Shown: piece by piece, positions 17,894 through 26,921 of the stretch
How the letters are laid out: each line of letters begins with the position of its first letter
Position numbering within the stretch: position 1 is the stretch's first letter
Source of the DNA: CAYRJA01 sp964424455
GTDB lineage: Bacteria; Bacteroidota; Bacteroidia; Chitinophagales; UBA10324
Assembly: GCA_964424455.1 (NCBI GenBank)
Contig: CAYRJA010000015.1
Span: forward strand, 1 to 41,685
Direction: 5' to 3'
DNA length: 41,685 bases
The notes under the pieces: model-generated
The model's input: only the letters and a program-made list of their open reading frames with translations
What the model was told of the DNA's origin: nothing
Database searches by the model: none
Translations under genes and position numbers: made by a program

Positions 17894-18652
17894 TTACCAT
17901 TCAGTTCCGGCTGCTTCACTCTTTATTACTTCACTCATTTCATCAAGCAAAGGTTGTAAGTGTTCAGTATGATAGCATTTTCTTCCTCCGAGCCCTTCGG
18001 CATTAGTAGCAGAAGGAATTTTCAACGAAGCATCTTTCAGAATCGGAGAAATTTTTTCAAGCCACCTTTCCTGTAACACCTTTTCTCCTACAAACACCTT
18101 TTCAGCTATTAATTCCTTTTCAAAATCAGACGATTCAAAAACTCCGAACACATAATTCCACGAATCATTCAAAGCGGTCTGCATTCGTGAATGACTTTCT
18201 TCTGTTGCCTTACCTAAACGGGTAATCCAAGTATCAGCGTGTAACACATGGTATTTCAGTTCTCCTTTTATTTTTTTAGCTAACTGTGCCAACGGAGTAA
18301 AAGCAGACTCGGCAAGCATTTCATAGCGAAGAAATTCAGCATGGTCAAAAAGAAAATGACGCATCAGGATGAAATCATACTCACCATTCGGAAGTTCTGT
18401 AAATTGACAGTTAAGCATTTCATTATCCTTCCTGTAAAAAGCAAGCATATCCGGATTCTGCAACTTGAATTCTTTTTCAAGAATAAGATAGTTGGCTCGC
18501 GCATGTCCGATTTTGTCCTGTGCCATAGAAGAGAAGGCAATATCTTCTTCCAGTATAGGACCAAATCCCGTCCACTCGCTCATGCGGTGACCGATAATCA
18601 ATTCATCATCAGCCATCCGGAATAACAGATTCTTTATTGCTTCATTATTCAT
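17894..18652 (-). CDS. paaC: Phenylacetyl-CoA epoxidase structural subunit PaaC
   Basis: PaaC is the non-catalytic ferritin-like partner of PaaA in the complex that epoxidises phenylacetyl-CoA. The 252-residue helical protein has LLFRMADDELIIGHRMSEWTG near the N-terminus, DKIGHARANY and LFDHAEFLRYEMLAES, and VLHADTWITRLGKATEESH in the middle. It overlaps paaB by eight bases and lies just before paaD, so translation is probably coupled. The family order A-B-C-D is kept. Confidence 0.95.
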   Translation of the reverse strand: MNNEAIKNLLFRMADDELIIGHRMSEWTGFGPILEEDIAFSSMAQDKIGHARANYLILEKEFKLQNPDMLAFYRKDNEMLNCQFTELPNGEYDFILMRHFLFDHAEFLRYEMLAESAFTPLAQLAKKIKGELKYHVLHADTWITRLGKATEESHSRMQTALNDSWNYVFGVFESSDFEKELIAEKVFVGEKVLQERWLEKISPILKDASLKIPSATNAEGLGGRKCYHTEHLQPLLDEMSEVIKSEAAGTEW

Positions 18653-19046
18653 GCTTTCTGTTTTTGCTTTTGTACTTATTGATTTTTTCCATCACTTTAA
18701 ATCCGGCAGCGCCCCTATAATCTTTTTCAGGAGCTGTAGCATTATCAAACATATCAGAGTCGTCGTAGCTGAAAGAATAAACTTCAGAAGATTTTACCAC
18801 CCACAAATTTTTACACTCCATTCTTCTTCCGAAACTTTCTTTTGCCAACACCAGTGCTAATTGTGCATCGGGAGCGTGAACAATACCGACATGAATATGT
18901 TGTTCTCCGCGCTTCTTCTGGTGAAAAACTTCCCACGTAATCCAATTTTCTTTTTCACCTACCTGTGATTGTCCGTAAGTGGATTCTAAATCTAAGCGTC
19001 GAACGCGCGGATCATATACCGGCTCATTGTAAGGTATCTTGCTCAT
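18645..19046 (-). CDS. paaB: Phenylacetyl-CoA epoxidase subunit PaaB
   Basis: PaaB is a small bridging subunit of the epoxidase complex. At 133 residues it is longer than the roughly 95-residue E. coli protein, with a basic C-terminal tail (MEKINKYKSKNRKHE). NWITWEVFHQKKRGEQHIHVGIVHAPDAQLAL is the PaaB signature region, given here only in outline: WEVFHQKKRGEQHIHVG. ECKNLWVVKSSEVYSF follows. It overlaps paaA by four bases (ATGA). Confidence 0.94.
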   Translation of the reverse strand: MSKIPYNEPVYDPRVRRLDLESTYGQSQVGEKENWITWEVFHQKKRGEQHIHVGIVHAPDAQLALVLAKESFGRRMECKNLWVVKSSEVYSFSYDDSDMFDNATAPEKDYRGAAGFKVMEKINKYKSKNRKHE

Positions 19047-20032
19047 GCAAAAGGTAAAACAGTTTTAGGATTAGGATTCATTAAAGCAGCGCGCACCCAT
19101 TTGCCATGCTTTTCAACATACTGCCTTACGGCAAGTCGCTCTGCATTACAAGGACCATCGCCATTAATTACTCGTTTAAATTCAGCCCAGTCAGGGTCAG
19201 AAAATTCCCAGCGACCGGTTGTTTCATTCTTTTTAAGATTCGGATCAGGAATAGTTATATCCAGTTCACGGATTTTCGGAACATACATATCCAGGAACTG
19301 ATTCCGCATATCATCATTCGTTGCCATTTTCACTTTCCACCTCATCAGTTTTTCTGTGTGTGCTGAAGTTTTATCTGGGGGTCCGTGAAAATGAATTATC
19401 GGTTTCCACCAGCGGTTAAGCGCATCTTGCAGCATTTCGCGCTGTGCTTTAGTGCCGATAGCCAGAGAAATAAATGCATCGTGCCCCTGTTTGAGATGAA
19501 ACGATTCTTCATAACAGATTCTTTCCAGCGCACGACAATATGGACCGTAAGAACCCTTTGAATTTGCCACCTGATTTACAATAGCGCCGGCATCAATCAG
19601 AAATCCGATAACTGTAACATCTGCCCATGTCTTTGCCGGATAGTTGAACACATTACTGTACTTAGCTTTTCCGGTAAGCAAATCGTTAATCATTTGTTCG
19701 CGCGATTTGCCAAGAGTTTCTGCAGCGCTGTATAGCAAATGACCATGACCAATTTCATCCTGCACTTTTGCAATCAGCGCAAGTTTGCGATGAAATCCAG
19801 GTGCGCGGGTAATCCATGTTCCCTCAGGAAGGGCTCCGATAATTTCGCTGTTGGCGTGTTGCTCAATCATGCGAATAAGTTGTCTTCTGTATTCAGAAGG
19901 CATCCAGTCGTGTGGTTCAATTTTCTCACCACGATTAATGCGCGCCTCAAATTCGGCGAGTTTTACAGGGTCGTCATCTGTAACAGATTTATTTTGTTTA
20001 TCGCTATCATCTAAATATGCGTTTCCGTACAT
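19043..20032 (-). CDS. paaA: Phenylacetyl-CoA epoxidase catalytic subunit PaaA
   Basis: PaaA carries the carboxylate-bridged di-iron centre that inserts oxygen into phenylacetyl-CoA to give the ring-1,2-epoxide. The 329-residue ferritin-like protein contains the ligand motifs QDEIGHGHLLYSAAE and CYEESFHLKQGHDAF. RRQLIRMIEQHANSEIIGAL and HFHGPPDKTSAHTE are further family blocks. It begins the four-gene paa run. The missing reductase PaaE must be supplied from elsewhere. A hairpin in the 104 bases upstream may separate it from the gene at 20137. Confidence 0.96.
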   Translation of the reverse strand: MYGNAYLDDSDKQNKSVTDDDPVKLAEFEARINRGEKIEPHDWMPSEYRRQLIRMIEQHANSEIIGALPEGTWITRAPGFHRKLALIAKVQDEIGHGHLLYSAAETLGKSREQMINDLLTGKAKYSNVFNYPAKTWADVTVIGFLIDAGAIVNQVANSKGSYGPYCRALERICYEESFHLKQGHDAFISLAIGTKAQREMLQDALNRWWKPIIHFHGPPDKTSAHTEKLMRWKVKMATNDDMRNQFLDMYVPKIRELDITIPDPNLKKNETTGRWEFSDPDWAEFKRVINGDGPCNAERLAVRQYVEKHGKWVRAALMNPNPKTVLPFA

Positions 20033-20081
20033 CGTTAATTGGTTTTATCAGATAGATTTATTTTACCATCTTATTTGGAAT

Positions 20082-20113
20082 CCAAAAGCAACAACATAAG
20101 CTCTTGCTTTGGG
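20082..20113 (-). other. Hairpin between the nitronate monooxygenase-like gene and paaA
   Basis: AAAGCAA at 20085-20091 pairs with TTGCTTT at 20104-20110, and the flanks CC and GG nearly extend the stem. On the transcribed minus strand it lies after the stop of the upstream gene and before paaA. There is no good T tract, so it may be a weak terminator, an attenuator or an RNA-stability element. Confidence 0.3.
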
Positions 20114-20136
20114 CTAATATACACCAAAATAATAAG

Positions 20137-21078
20137 TCATAGTTCAATCAATTTCTTTTTCACGGCAATAAATTCTTCCCACATTTCCTTCACAATTTCT
20201 GCTGCCGGTTTTATATCATGCAGCAGTCCGCTGATTTGACCAATTTCTAATTCTCCGTTATCCAAATCGCCTTCAAACATTCCGCGCTTGGCGCGCGCAC
20301 GACCAAGCAACAGCTTTAATTCTTCCTCCGATGCTCCCCTATCCTCTGCCTGTTTTACTTCTTCGTAAAATTTATTTTTAATCAACCGTACCGGCATCAG
20401 CTTTCTCAACGCGAGCATAGTTCCGCCTTCACCGGCAGTAATAATTTTCTCCTTAAAATTTTCATGACCGGAAGCTTCTTTACTTGCAGCGAACCGGGTT
20501 CCCACCTGAACACCTTCTGCCCCGAGCGCAAAAGCAGCCAGCATACTTCTTCCTGTGGCAATTCCTCCTGCAGCAATTACAGGAATTGTAACAGCGTCTT
20601 TTACCATAGGAATCAAACACATAGTGGTTGTTTCTTCTCTTCCGTTATGTCCTCCTGCCTCAAACCCTTCGGCAACCACAGCGTCCGCTCCTGCTTCCTC
20701 ACTTTTCTTAGCAAACTTAGAACTGCTTACCACATGCACAACTGTAACACCTTTCTCTTTCAGTACCGGAGTCCATGTTTTGGGGTTTCCGGCAGATGTG
20801 AAAACAATTTTTACACCTTCATCAAGAATAATCTGAATGTGCTTTTCTATATCAGGATACATCAATGGCACATTTACCCCGAATGGCTTTGATGTAGCCG
20901 CTTTGCATTTACGAATATGTTCCCGTAAAATATCGGGATACATAGAACCCGAACCAATGATACCCAAAATCCCGGCATTGCTGCATGCAGAAGCAAGCCG
21001 CCACCCTGAATTCCAAATCATTCCAGCCTGATTGATAGGATATTCAATACCAAAAAGTTTTGTAATACGGTTTTGCAT
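20137..21078 (-). CDS. Nitronate monooxygenase / FabK-like FMN enzyme
   Basis: This 313-residue TIM-barrel flavoprotein belongs to the nitronate monooxygenase (formerly 2-nitropropane dioxygenase) group. It begins MQNRITKLFGIEYPINQAGM, typical of the family. EGFEAGGHNGREETTT and VIAAGGIATGRSMLAAFALGAEGVQVGTRF-type sequence hold the FMN phosphate site (key blocks AGGHNG and AAGGIATG). FabK-type enoyl reductases share the fold, so the reaction is uncertain. The gene lies 31 bases after recQ and upstream of paaA in the same direction. Nearby paa genes suggest, but do not prove, a part in aromatic or CoA-ester metabolism. Confidence 0.88.
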   Translation of the reverse strand: MQNRITKLFGIEYPINQAGMIWNSGWRLASACSNAGILGIIGSGSMYPDILREHIRKCKAATSKPFGVNVPLMYPDIEKHIQIILDEGVKIVFTSAGNPKTWTPVLKEKGVTVVHVVSSSKFAKKSEEAGADAVVAEGFEAGGHNGREETTTMCLIPMVKDAVTIPVIAAGGIATGRSMLAAFALGAEGVQVGTRFAASKEASGHENFKEKIITAGEGGTMLALRKLMPVRLIKNKFYEEVKQAEDRGASEEELKLLLGRARAKRGMFEGDLDNGELEIGQISGLLHDIKPAAEIVKEMWEEFIAVKKKLIEL

Positions 21079-21109
21079 CGGGTAAAAATAATTATTGACA
21101 GCTCAATAA

Positions 21110-23353
21110 CTAATTCCCTAATTCACTAAGAAATTTGATGCGCATTAACTTAATTTCTTCAGCAGAATAATTCTCTTCACCCAGTTCATTTAAAGCGTCT
21201 TCAACGGAATCAGAATCAGCGCCCCGGAAATAGTCAAAGACCTCTTCCTGCCGGTCGTTTTCCATCATATCGTTGATGTAGTAATTAAGATTGAGTCGGG
21301 TGCCGGAAGAAACGATAGTTTCCATTTCGTGCAGCATTTCATCGCGGGTCAAACCTTTGCCACGGGCAATTTGGTCAAGTGAAATTTTCTTATCAATATT
21401 TTGGATGATGTAAACTTTCAGAGCGCTCTTGTTCGCCACTGATTTTACAATCATATCACTTGGCTTATCAATTTCATTTTCTTCTACATAGTCAGCAATC
21501 ATATCTATAAATGGCTGCCCATATCTTTCTGCTTTTCCCTTGCTTACCCCCTGTATCTGCGCCAGTTCTTCCATAGTGGTCGGATATTGAGTTGCCATAT
21601 CTTCCAATGACGGCTGCTGGAAAATTACAAAGGGAGGAAGTTTATGTTCTTTAGCAACACTCTTAGTTAAATCCTGTAACATTTTCAGCAATTCAGGATC
21701 AAGGGCGCCACCACCGGCACCGGACGGTTCATCAGGGTCAGCAACACCTTCAAAATCGTGGTTCAGGGACACCATGATTTTAACAGGTTTTTTCAAAAAT
21801 GCTTTTCCTTTTTCACTCAAAGTGATAACACCGTAATTCTCAATATCCTTAATAATCAAATTATGTAACAGCGTTTGACGAATTACACTGTTCCAATAAT
21901 GGTCATCGTGATCTTTACCAACACCGAATATTTTTAATTTATCATGACGATAAGTTGCTACTTCCTGATTCTTATGACCGCATAAAATATTTACAAGATA
22001 AGGAATGGTGAAACTTTCGTTCACGGCTTGTACTGTCAGTAATACATTCTTGATAGACTCTGTACCGTCTATCATTTCTTTAGGATGAAGGCAATTGTCA
22101 CAGTTGCCGCAATTTTTGTCGGGATAATTTTCACCAAAGTAATGTAACAGAAACTTGCGACGGCAGACAGAAGTCTCAGCATAAGCCATAGTTTCCATCA
22201 GCAGATGCCCGCCCAATTCACGCTCGGAGTTGGATTTATCACGCATGAATTTTTCCAACTTCTGAATATCGTTGTAATTGTAATAGGCGATACAATTACC
22301 CTCCAACCCGTCGCGACCGGCACGACCGGTTTCCTGATAATAATTTTCCAAACTTTTCGGAATACTGTAATGAATTACAAAGCGAACATCCGGCTTGTCA
22401 ATACCCATTCCGAATGCAATGGTTGCAACAATTACATCAATCGTTTCATTGATAAAAAAATCCTGACGCTCTGCCCGAACAGCTTGCTCTAATCCGGCAT
22501 GATATGCAGCGGCTTTGATTCCATTTACATTCAGCGTTTCTGCAATTTCTTCTGTAGATTTCCTGCTGAGGGTATAAATGATTCCTGATTTTCCTTCTTT
22601 GGATTTAATGAACTTGATGATACTTTTCATCACAGAGTCCTTGCTTCCTTTCGGTTTTACTTCATAATATAAATTTGCACGGTTGAAGGAAGATATAAAA
22701 ACCCCAGCATCTTCCATTCCCAAAGTTTTCAGAATATCTGATTGCACTTTCGGAGTTGCTGTTGCCGTTAAAGCAATTACAGGAATTTTATGACCGATTG
22801 ATTTTATCATTTCCCGGATACGGCGATATTCAGGACGGAAATCATGTCCCCACTCAGAAATACAGTGTGCTTCATCCACCGCAACAAACGACACATTTAT
22901 CTCGCTGAAGAATTTTATATTTTCTTCTTTCGTCAGTGTTTCAGGAGCGACATACAACATCTTTGTATTTCCCTCCATGATGTCTCTTTTCACCGCTTTT
23001 GCCTGCGTTTTGTTTAACGATGAATTCAGGAAGTGAGCAGTGTGGTCCTTTTCACTATATGAACGAATCTGGTCCACCTGATTTTTCATTAATGCAATCA
23101 GTGGAGAAATAATGATGGCTGTACCTTCGCTTAGTAATGCGGGCAACTGATAGCACAGCGACTTTCCGCCACCGGTGGGCATAATTACAAAGGTGTCATT
23201 CTTGTCCAACAGGTTTTTAATCACCTTTTCCTGATTACCCTTAAAGGTGTCAAAACCAAAATGCTTTTTCAAAGCAGCAACCAATACCGGATCCTGTTTT
23301 GCATTATCTTTTTCTTTAACTGTCTTTATCTTTTTTTCTTTTACTGCTGCCAC
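21110..23353 (-). CDS. recQ: ATP-dependent DNA helicase RecQ
   Basis: RecQ is a 3'-to-5' helicase of recombination and fork repair. The 747-residue protein has the full domain order. Walker A is MPTGGGKSLCYQLPALL, motif II is DEAHCISEWGHDFRPEY, and motif VI is YYQETGRAGRDG. The RQC zinc region has CRRKFLLHYFGE and CGNCDNCLHP. An HRDC domain follows near residue 600 (PTTMEELAQIQGVSKGKAERYG), and an extra C-terminal helix-rich region of about 100 residues makes it longer than the 609-residue E. coli enzyme. It is divergent from kdsD across 161 bases. Confidence 0.96.
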   Translation of the reverse strand: MAAVKEKKIKTVKEKDNAKQDPVLVAALKKHFGFDTFKGNQEKVIKNLLDKNDTFVIMPTGGGKSLCYQLPALLSEGTAIIISPLIALMKNQVDQIRSYSEKDHTAHFLNSSLNKTQAKAVKRDIMEGNTKMLYVAPETLTKEENIKFFSEINVSFVAVDEAHCISEWGHDFRPEYRRIREMIKSIGHKIPVIALTATATPKVQSDILKTLGMEDAGVFISSFNRANLYYEVKPKGSKDSVMKSIIKFIKSKEGKSGIIYTLSRKSTEEIAETLNVNGIKAAAYHAGLEQAVRAERQDFFINETIDVIVATIAFGMGIDKPDVRFVIHYSIPKSLENYYQETGRAGRDGLEGNCIAYYNYNDIQKLEKFMRDKSNSERELGGHLLMETMAYAETSVCRRKFLLHYFGENYPDKNCGNCDNCLHPKEMIDGTESIKNVLLTVQAVNESFTIPYLVNILCGHKNQEVATYRHDKLKIFGVGKDHDDHYWNSVIRQTLLHNLIIKDIENYGVITLSEKGKAFLKKPVKIMVSLNHDFEGVADPDEPSGAGGGALDPELLKMLQDLTKSVAKEHKLPPFVIFQQPSLEDMATQYPTTMEELAQIQGVSKGKAERYGQPFIDMIADYVEENEIDKPSDMIVKSVANKSALKVYIIQNIDKKISLDQIARGKGLTRDEMLHEMETIVSSGTRLNLNYYINDMMENDRQEEVFDYFRGADSDSVEDALNELGEENYSAEEIKLMRIKFLSELGN

Positions 23354-23514
23354 GATTAACTCAAATTATTGATGACTTTAACAAACTATCTTTTTGAAAG
23401 GAGCACGAAATTAAGGCATAGAACCTCATCGTGCAACTATAATTGGCACCTAAAATATCTATTTTAATACTTTTACACAATCATTTTACCCATTAATTCT
23501 TAAAAACGAATCAT

Positions 23515-24486
23515 TTGCCACCTTCTGATAAGAAAATTCTTCAATTAGCACGAGAAACACTTCAGGTTGAAGCCACAGCAATTTCACAGTTACGAAAAAA
23601 GCTAAACACAGCGTTTATTACAACAGTAAGAAAAATATTTTCTTCCCATGGACGTGTAGTAGTAACAGGGATTGGGAAGAGTGCAATTATTGCAAATAAA
23701 ATAGTCGCTACATTTAATTCAACCGGCACTCCTGCTATGTATATGCACGCTGCGGATGCTATTCATGGTGATCTGGGCATGATTCAACATGATGATATTA
23801 TTATATGTATCAGTAAAAGCGGCGAAAGCCCGGAGATAAAAGTGCTTGTGCCGTTATTGAAGCACTCAGACAACCTGCTGATTGCAATGTGTGGGAACAG
23901 AAACTCTTTCCTCGCTCAACAGTCTGATTTGTTGCTTGATGTTACAGTGGATAAAGAAGCATGTCCGAATAATCTGGCGCCCACTACCAGCACTACAGCA
24001 CAAATGGCAATGGGAGACGCACTTGCTGTTTGTCTGTTACAATTAAGAGGATTTTCTTCTAAAGATTTTGCGCGCATTCATCCCGGCGGAGCATTAGGAA
24101 AGAAACTATATCTGAAAGTAGAAGATTTGGCGCTGCAAAATCAGAAGCCGGCTGTTTCACAGAACGATACAGTAGAAAAAGTAATTATGGAAATAACAGC
24201 AAAACGACTTGGCGCTACTGCTGTAGTTGATAAAAACGGGAAATTACAAGGCATAATTACCGATGGTGACTTACGACGGATGATTGAAAAAAGAAAAAAT
24301 TATCTCTTGCTGAAAGCAAAAGACATCATGAAGACAAATCCCAAAACTATTCAGGAAGGAGAGCTTGCAGTTAATGCACTACTGCTGCTGCGGCAAAACA
24401 GCATTACTCAGATTATTGTAATGAAGAAAAACAAATATGCTGGTATGGTGCATGTGCATGATTTGTTAAAGGAGGGATTACTGTAA
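23515..24486 (+). CDS. kdsD: Arabinose-5-phosphate isomerase (KpsF/GutQ family)
   Basis: This enzyme interconverts ribulose 5-phosphate and arabinose 5-phosphate, feeding KDO synthesis for lipopolysaccharide. The 323-residue protein has an N-terminal SIS domain with VTGIGKSAIIANKIVATFNSTGTP, MHAADAIHGDLGM and CISKSGESPEIKVL (shown in parts). Two CBS domains follow from about residue 205, with ITDGDLRRMIEKR and the C-terminal MVHVHDLLKEG. The only reasonable start is a TTG at 23515, because no in-frame ATG occurs before the SIS core. It is followed 66 bases later by manC, so two nucleotide-sugar supply genes are adjacent. Confidence 0.93.
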   Translation: MPPSDKKILQLARETLQVEATAISQLRKKLNTAFITTVRKIFSSHGRVVVTGIGKSAIIANKIVATFNSTGTPAMYMHAADAIHGDLGMIQHDDIIICISKSGESPEIKVLVPLLKHSDNLLIAMCGNRNSFLAQQSDLLLDVTVDKEACPNNLAPTTSTTAQMAMGDALAVCLLQLRGFSSKDFARIHPGGALGKKLYLKVEDLALQNQKPAVSQNDTVEKVIMEITAKRLGATAVVDKNGKLQGIITDGDLRRMIEKRKNYLLLKAKDIMKTNPKTIQEGELAVNALLLLRQNSITQIIVMKKNKYAGMVHVHDLLKEGLL

Positions 24487-24552
24487 ACTTTAGAAAAGTT
24501 GTAATAGAATTTCTTTCTTTGCGGACATTTCTGAATCATATCAAAGGGAACA

Positions 24553-25635
24553 ATGGCTGGAAATAATTATGCAGTAATCATGGCCGGAGGAATTGGCAGC
24601 CGCTTCTGGCCCTTCAGCAAAAACAAAAAGCCAAAACAATTTTTGGATGTGCTTGATATGGGTAAAACGCTGATTCAGCAAACCTATGAACGATTTGCTC
24701 AATTCATTTTACCTGAAAATATCTTTGTAATTACGAATGAAGCGTATCAAGATTTGGTTAAAGAACAACTTCCCAAAATAAAAGATACAAATATATTGCT
24801 GGAACCAGCGCGTAAGAACACAGCCCCCTGCATTGCATATTCCATTCACAAAATTGCTTCTATTAATTCCAATGCAAATGTGATGATTGCACCATCTGAT
24901 CATGTGATTCTGAATGAACAGGTGTTTGCAGATATTGCCGACAAGGCGCTGACATTAGTTTCAATGAAAGATGTGCTGATTACATTGGGTATTATGCCTA
25001 CCCGTCCGGATACGGGTTATGGGTACATCCAGTATCTTGAAGACCAGGATGAAGGAGGGGCATTTAAAGTGAAGACATTTGTAGAGAAACCAACACTTGA
25101 TATTGCCAAAACATTTTATCAAAGCGGCGACTTTTTGTGGAACTCCGGAATTTTTGCGGCAAATGTTAAATCATGGATTCGCGCCTTTCATCATTATATG
25201 CCGGAGATGAATGAACTTTTTGCAGAAGGAAAAACGGCATACAACACGACGAAGGAAAAAGACTTTATCACCAAAGTGTATGCACAGTGCCCGAATGTTT
25301 CGATAGATATTGGAGTTATGGAGAAAGCAAAAAATGTGTTGGTGATACCTGCAAAATTCGGATGGACAGACTTGGGTACATGGGCATCACTTTATGGCAT
25401 GTATGAAAAAGATTATCTGGGCAATGCTGTAAGCGGAAAAAATACAGTGATTTACGATTCCACCAACTGTATGGTAATGGTACCGGACAGAAAATTGGTA
25501 GTGTTACAGGGATTAAAAAATTATATCATCGTAGATACAGAGGATGTTTTGCTTGTTGTAGAGAAAGATCAGGAGCAGGAGATCAAGCAAATTGTAACAG
25601 ACATCAAGAGACAGAAAGGAGATAAATTCCTTTAA
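24553..25635 (+). CDS. manC: Mannose-1-phosphate guanylyltransferase
   Basis: This cytosolic enzyme makes GDP-mannose from GTP and mannose 1-phosphate for surface glycans. The 360-residue protein has only the nucleotidyltransferase part and no C-terminal isomerase domain. The GTP loop is IMAGGIGSRFWPFSKNKKPKQF. Other motifs are EPARKNTAPCIAYS, MIAPSDHVI, FVEKPTLDIA and WNSGIFAANV, and FGWTDLGTWASLY near residue 272. It fits with the glycan genes further downstream, which would need nucleotide sugars. Confidence 0.95.
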   Translation: MAGNNYAVIMAGGIGSRFWPFSKNKKPKQFLDVLDMGKTLIQQTYERFAQFILPENIFVITNEAYQDLVKEQLPKIKDTNILLEPARKNTAPCIAYSIHKIASINSNANVMIAPSDHVILNEQVFADIADKALTLVSMKDVLITLGIMPTRPDTGYGYIQYLEDQDEGGAFKVKTFVEKPTLDIAKTFYQSGDFLWNSGIFAANVKSWIRAFHHYMPEMNELFAEGKTAYNTTKEKDFITKVYAQCPNVSIDIGVMEKAKNVLVIPAKFGWTDLGTWASLYGMYEKDYLGNAVSGKNTVIYDSTNCMVMVPDRKLVVLQGLKNYIIVDTEDVLLVVEKDQEQEIKQIVTDIKRQKGDKFL

Positions 25636-25723
25636 ATATTGTGAGGTAATCCAGTACCGGAAATAAGAAGAACAAAGCAGAGAATAGTTGGTAAATTGAA
25701 TATTGAATCCATTTTATAAATAA

Positions 25724-26881
25724 ATGCCCCAATTTCCTTCTTCAATAAAATCAAAACTTCCTCAGGCGGGGACTACAATTTTTACTGTAATGTCCGCCCT
25801 TGCCAATGAATATAAAGCAGTAAATCTCGGTCAGGGTTTTCCTGATTTTATGTGTCACCCTGATTTATTGAAATACGCTGAGGAGGCAATGCGCAAAGGA
25901 TTGAATCAGTATGCACCCATGCCGGGACTACTTTCACTGCGCGAACAGATAACTTTTAAAGCAGATAATCTTTATAGTGCCAAATTCAATCCTGATACAG
26001 AAGTTACTGTAACAGCCGGTGGAACAGAAGCTATCTATGCTGCAATAACAGCAGTAATTAATGAAGGAGATGAGGTAATTATTTTTGAGCCGGCATACGA
26101 TTGTTATGTCCCGGCAATTGAATTAAGTAAAGGAATCCCGGTATATGTGCAGTTGGAAGCGCCTGATTTTTCTATTCCATGGGAAGCAGTAAAAAAACGT
26201 GTGAATTCGAAAACGCGGATGATAATGATTAATACGCCGCACAATCCAACAGGAACAGTTTTAACAAAAGAAGATTTAGCTGAATTAGAAAAATTAACTC
26301 GTGATACAGACATTATAATTCTAAGCGATGAAGTGTATGAGCACATTATTTTCGATAATAAAGTACATCAGAGCGTGTTACTTTATCCGCGACTGGCGGA
26401 AAGAAGTTTTGTGATTTATTCATTTGGGAAAACCTATCACAATACAGGATGGAAGATGGGCTACTGTATTGCTCCCGCTGAACTGATGAAAGAGTTTCGC
26501 AAGGTTCATCAATACATTGTGTTCTCCGCCAATACCCCGCTGCAACATGCTTTTGCGGAGATTATGAAGCGGAAAAGTCTTTACCTCGAACTGAAAGATT
26601 TTTATCAGGAGAAACGCGATTACTTTTTATTCTTGTTGAAGGGTAGCAAGTTTAAATGGAAACCTGCTTCAGGGAGTTATTTTCAGCTGCTTGATTACTC
26701 AGACATATCCAATGAAAAGGATACGGAATATGCCATCCGTTTAACTAAGGAATACGGAGTAACATCTATTCCCGTTTCGGCTTTTTATCACAATTATTTT
26801 GACCAGAAGCAGCTTCGCTTTTGTTTTGCAAAGGGGAAAGAGACTTTAGAGAAGGCTGCCGAGCGGATAATGAAAATCTGA
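25724..26881 (+). CDS. Methionine/glutamine-type aminotransferase (YbdL-like)
   Basis: This 385-residue class I PLP aminotransferase resembles E. coli YbdL and the kynurenine aminotransferase/glutamine transaminase K group. ANEYKAVNLGQGFPDF and GLNQYAPMPGLLSLREQI lie near the N-terminus. NTPHNPTGTVL is in the middle, SDEVYEHIIFD binds the cofactor, and the PLP lysine is in SFGKTYHNTGWKMGYC near residue 235. It is followed after 40 bases by an omega-amidase-like nitrilase. The pair suggests transamination of glutamine or methionine with removal of the 2-oxo-acid amide. The exact amino acid cannot be read from the sequence. Confidence 0.92.
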   Translation: MPQFPSSIKSKLPQAGTTIFTVMSALANEYKAVNLGQGFPDFMCHPDLLKYAEEAMRKGLNQYAPMPGLLSLREQITFKADNLYSAKFNPDTEVTVTAGGTEAIYAAITAVINEGDEVIIFEPAYDCYVPAIELSKGIPVYVQLEAPDFSIPWEAVKKRVNSKTRMIMINTPHNPTGTVLTKEDLAELEKLTRDTDIIILSDEVYEHIIFDNKVHQSVLLYPRLAERSFVIYSFGKTYHNTGWKMGYCIAPAELMKEFRKVHQYIVFSANTPLQHAFAEIMKRKSLYLELKDFYQEKRDYFLFLLKGSKFKWKPASGSYFQLLDYSDISNEKDTEYAIRLTKEYGVTSIPVSAFYHNYFDQKQLRFCFAKGKETLEKAAERIMKI

Positions 26882-26900
26882 TTTCAGAAGCTCTGAAATC
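26880..26900 (+). other. Perfect hairpin between aminotransferase and omega-amidase genes
   Basis: A nine-base-pair perfect stem (GATTTCAGA with TCTGAAATC) closes a three-base loop AGC and begins within the aminotransferase stop codon. No T tract follows, so it is not a typical terminator. It could protect the upstream mRNA end or set the ratio of the two products. Confidence 0.45.
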
Positions 26901-26921
26901 GAAACATAAAAGTTTGTTAAG

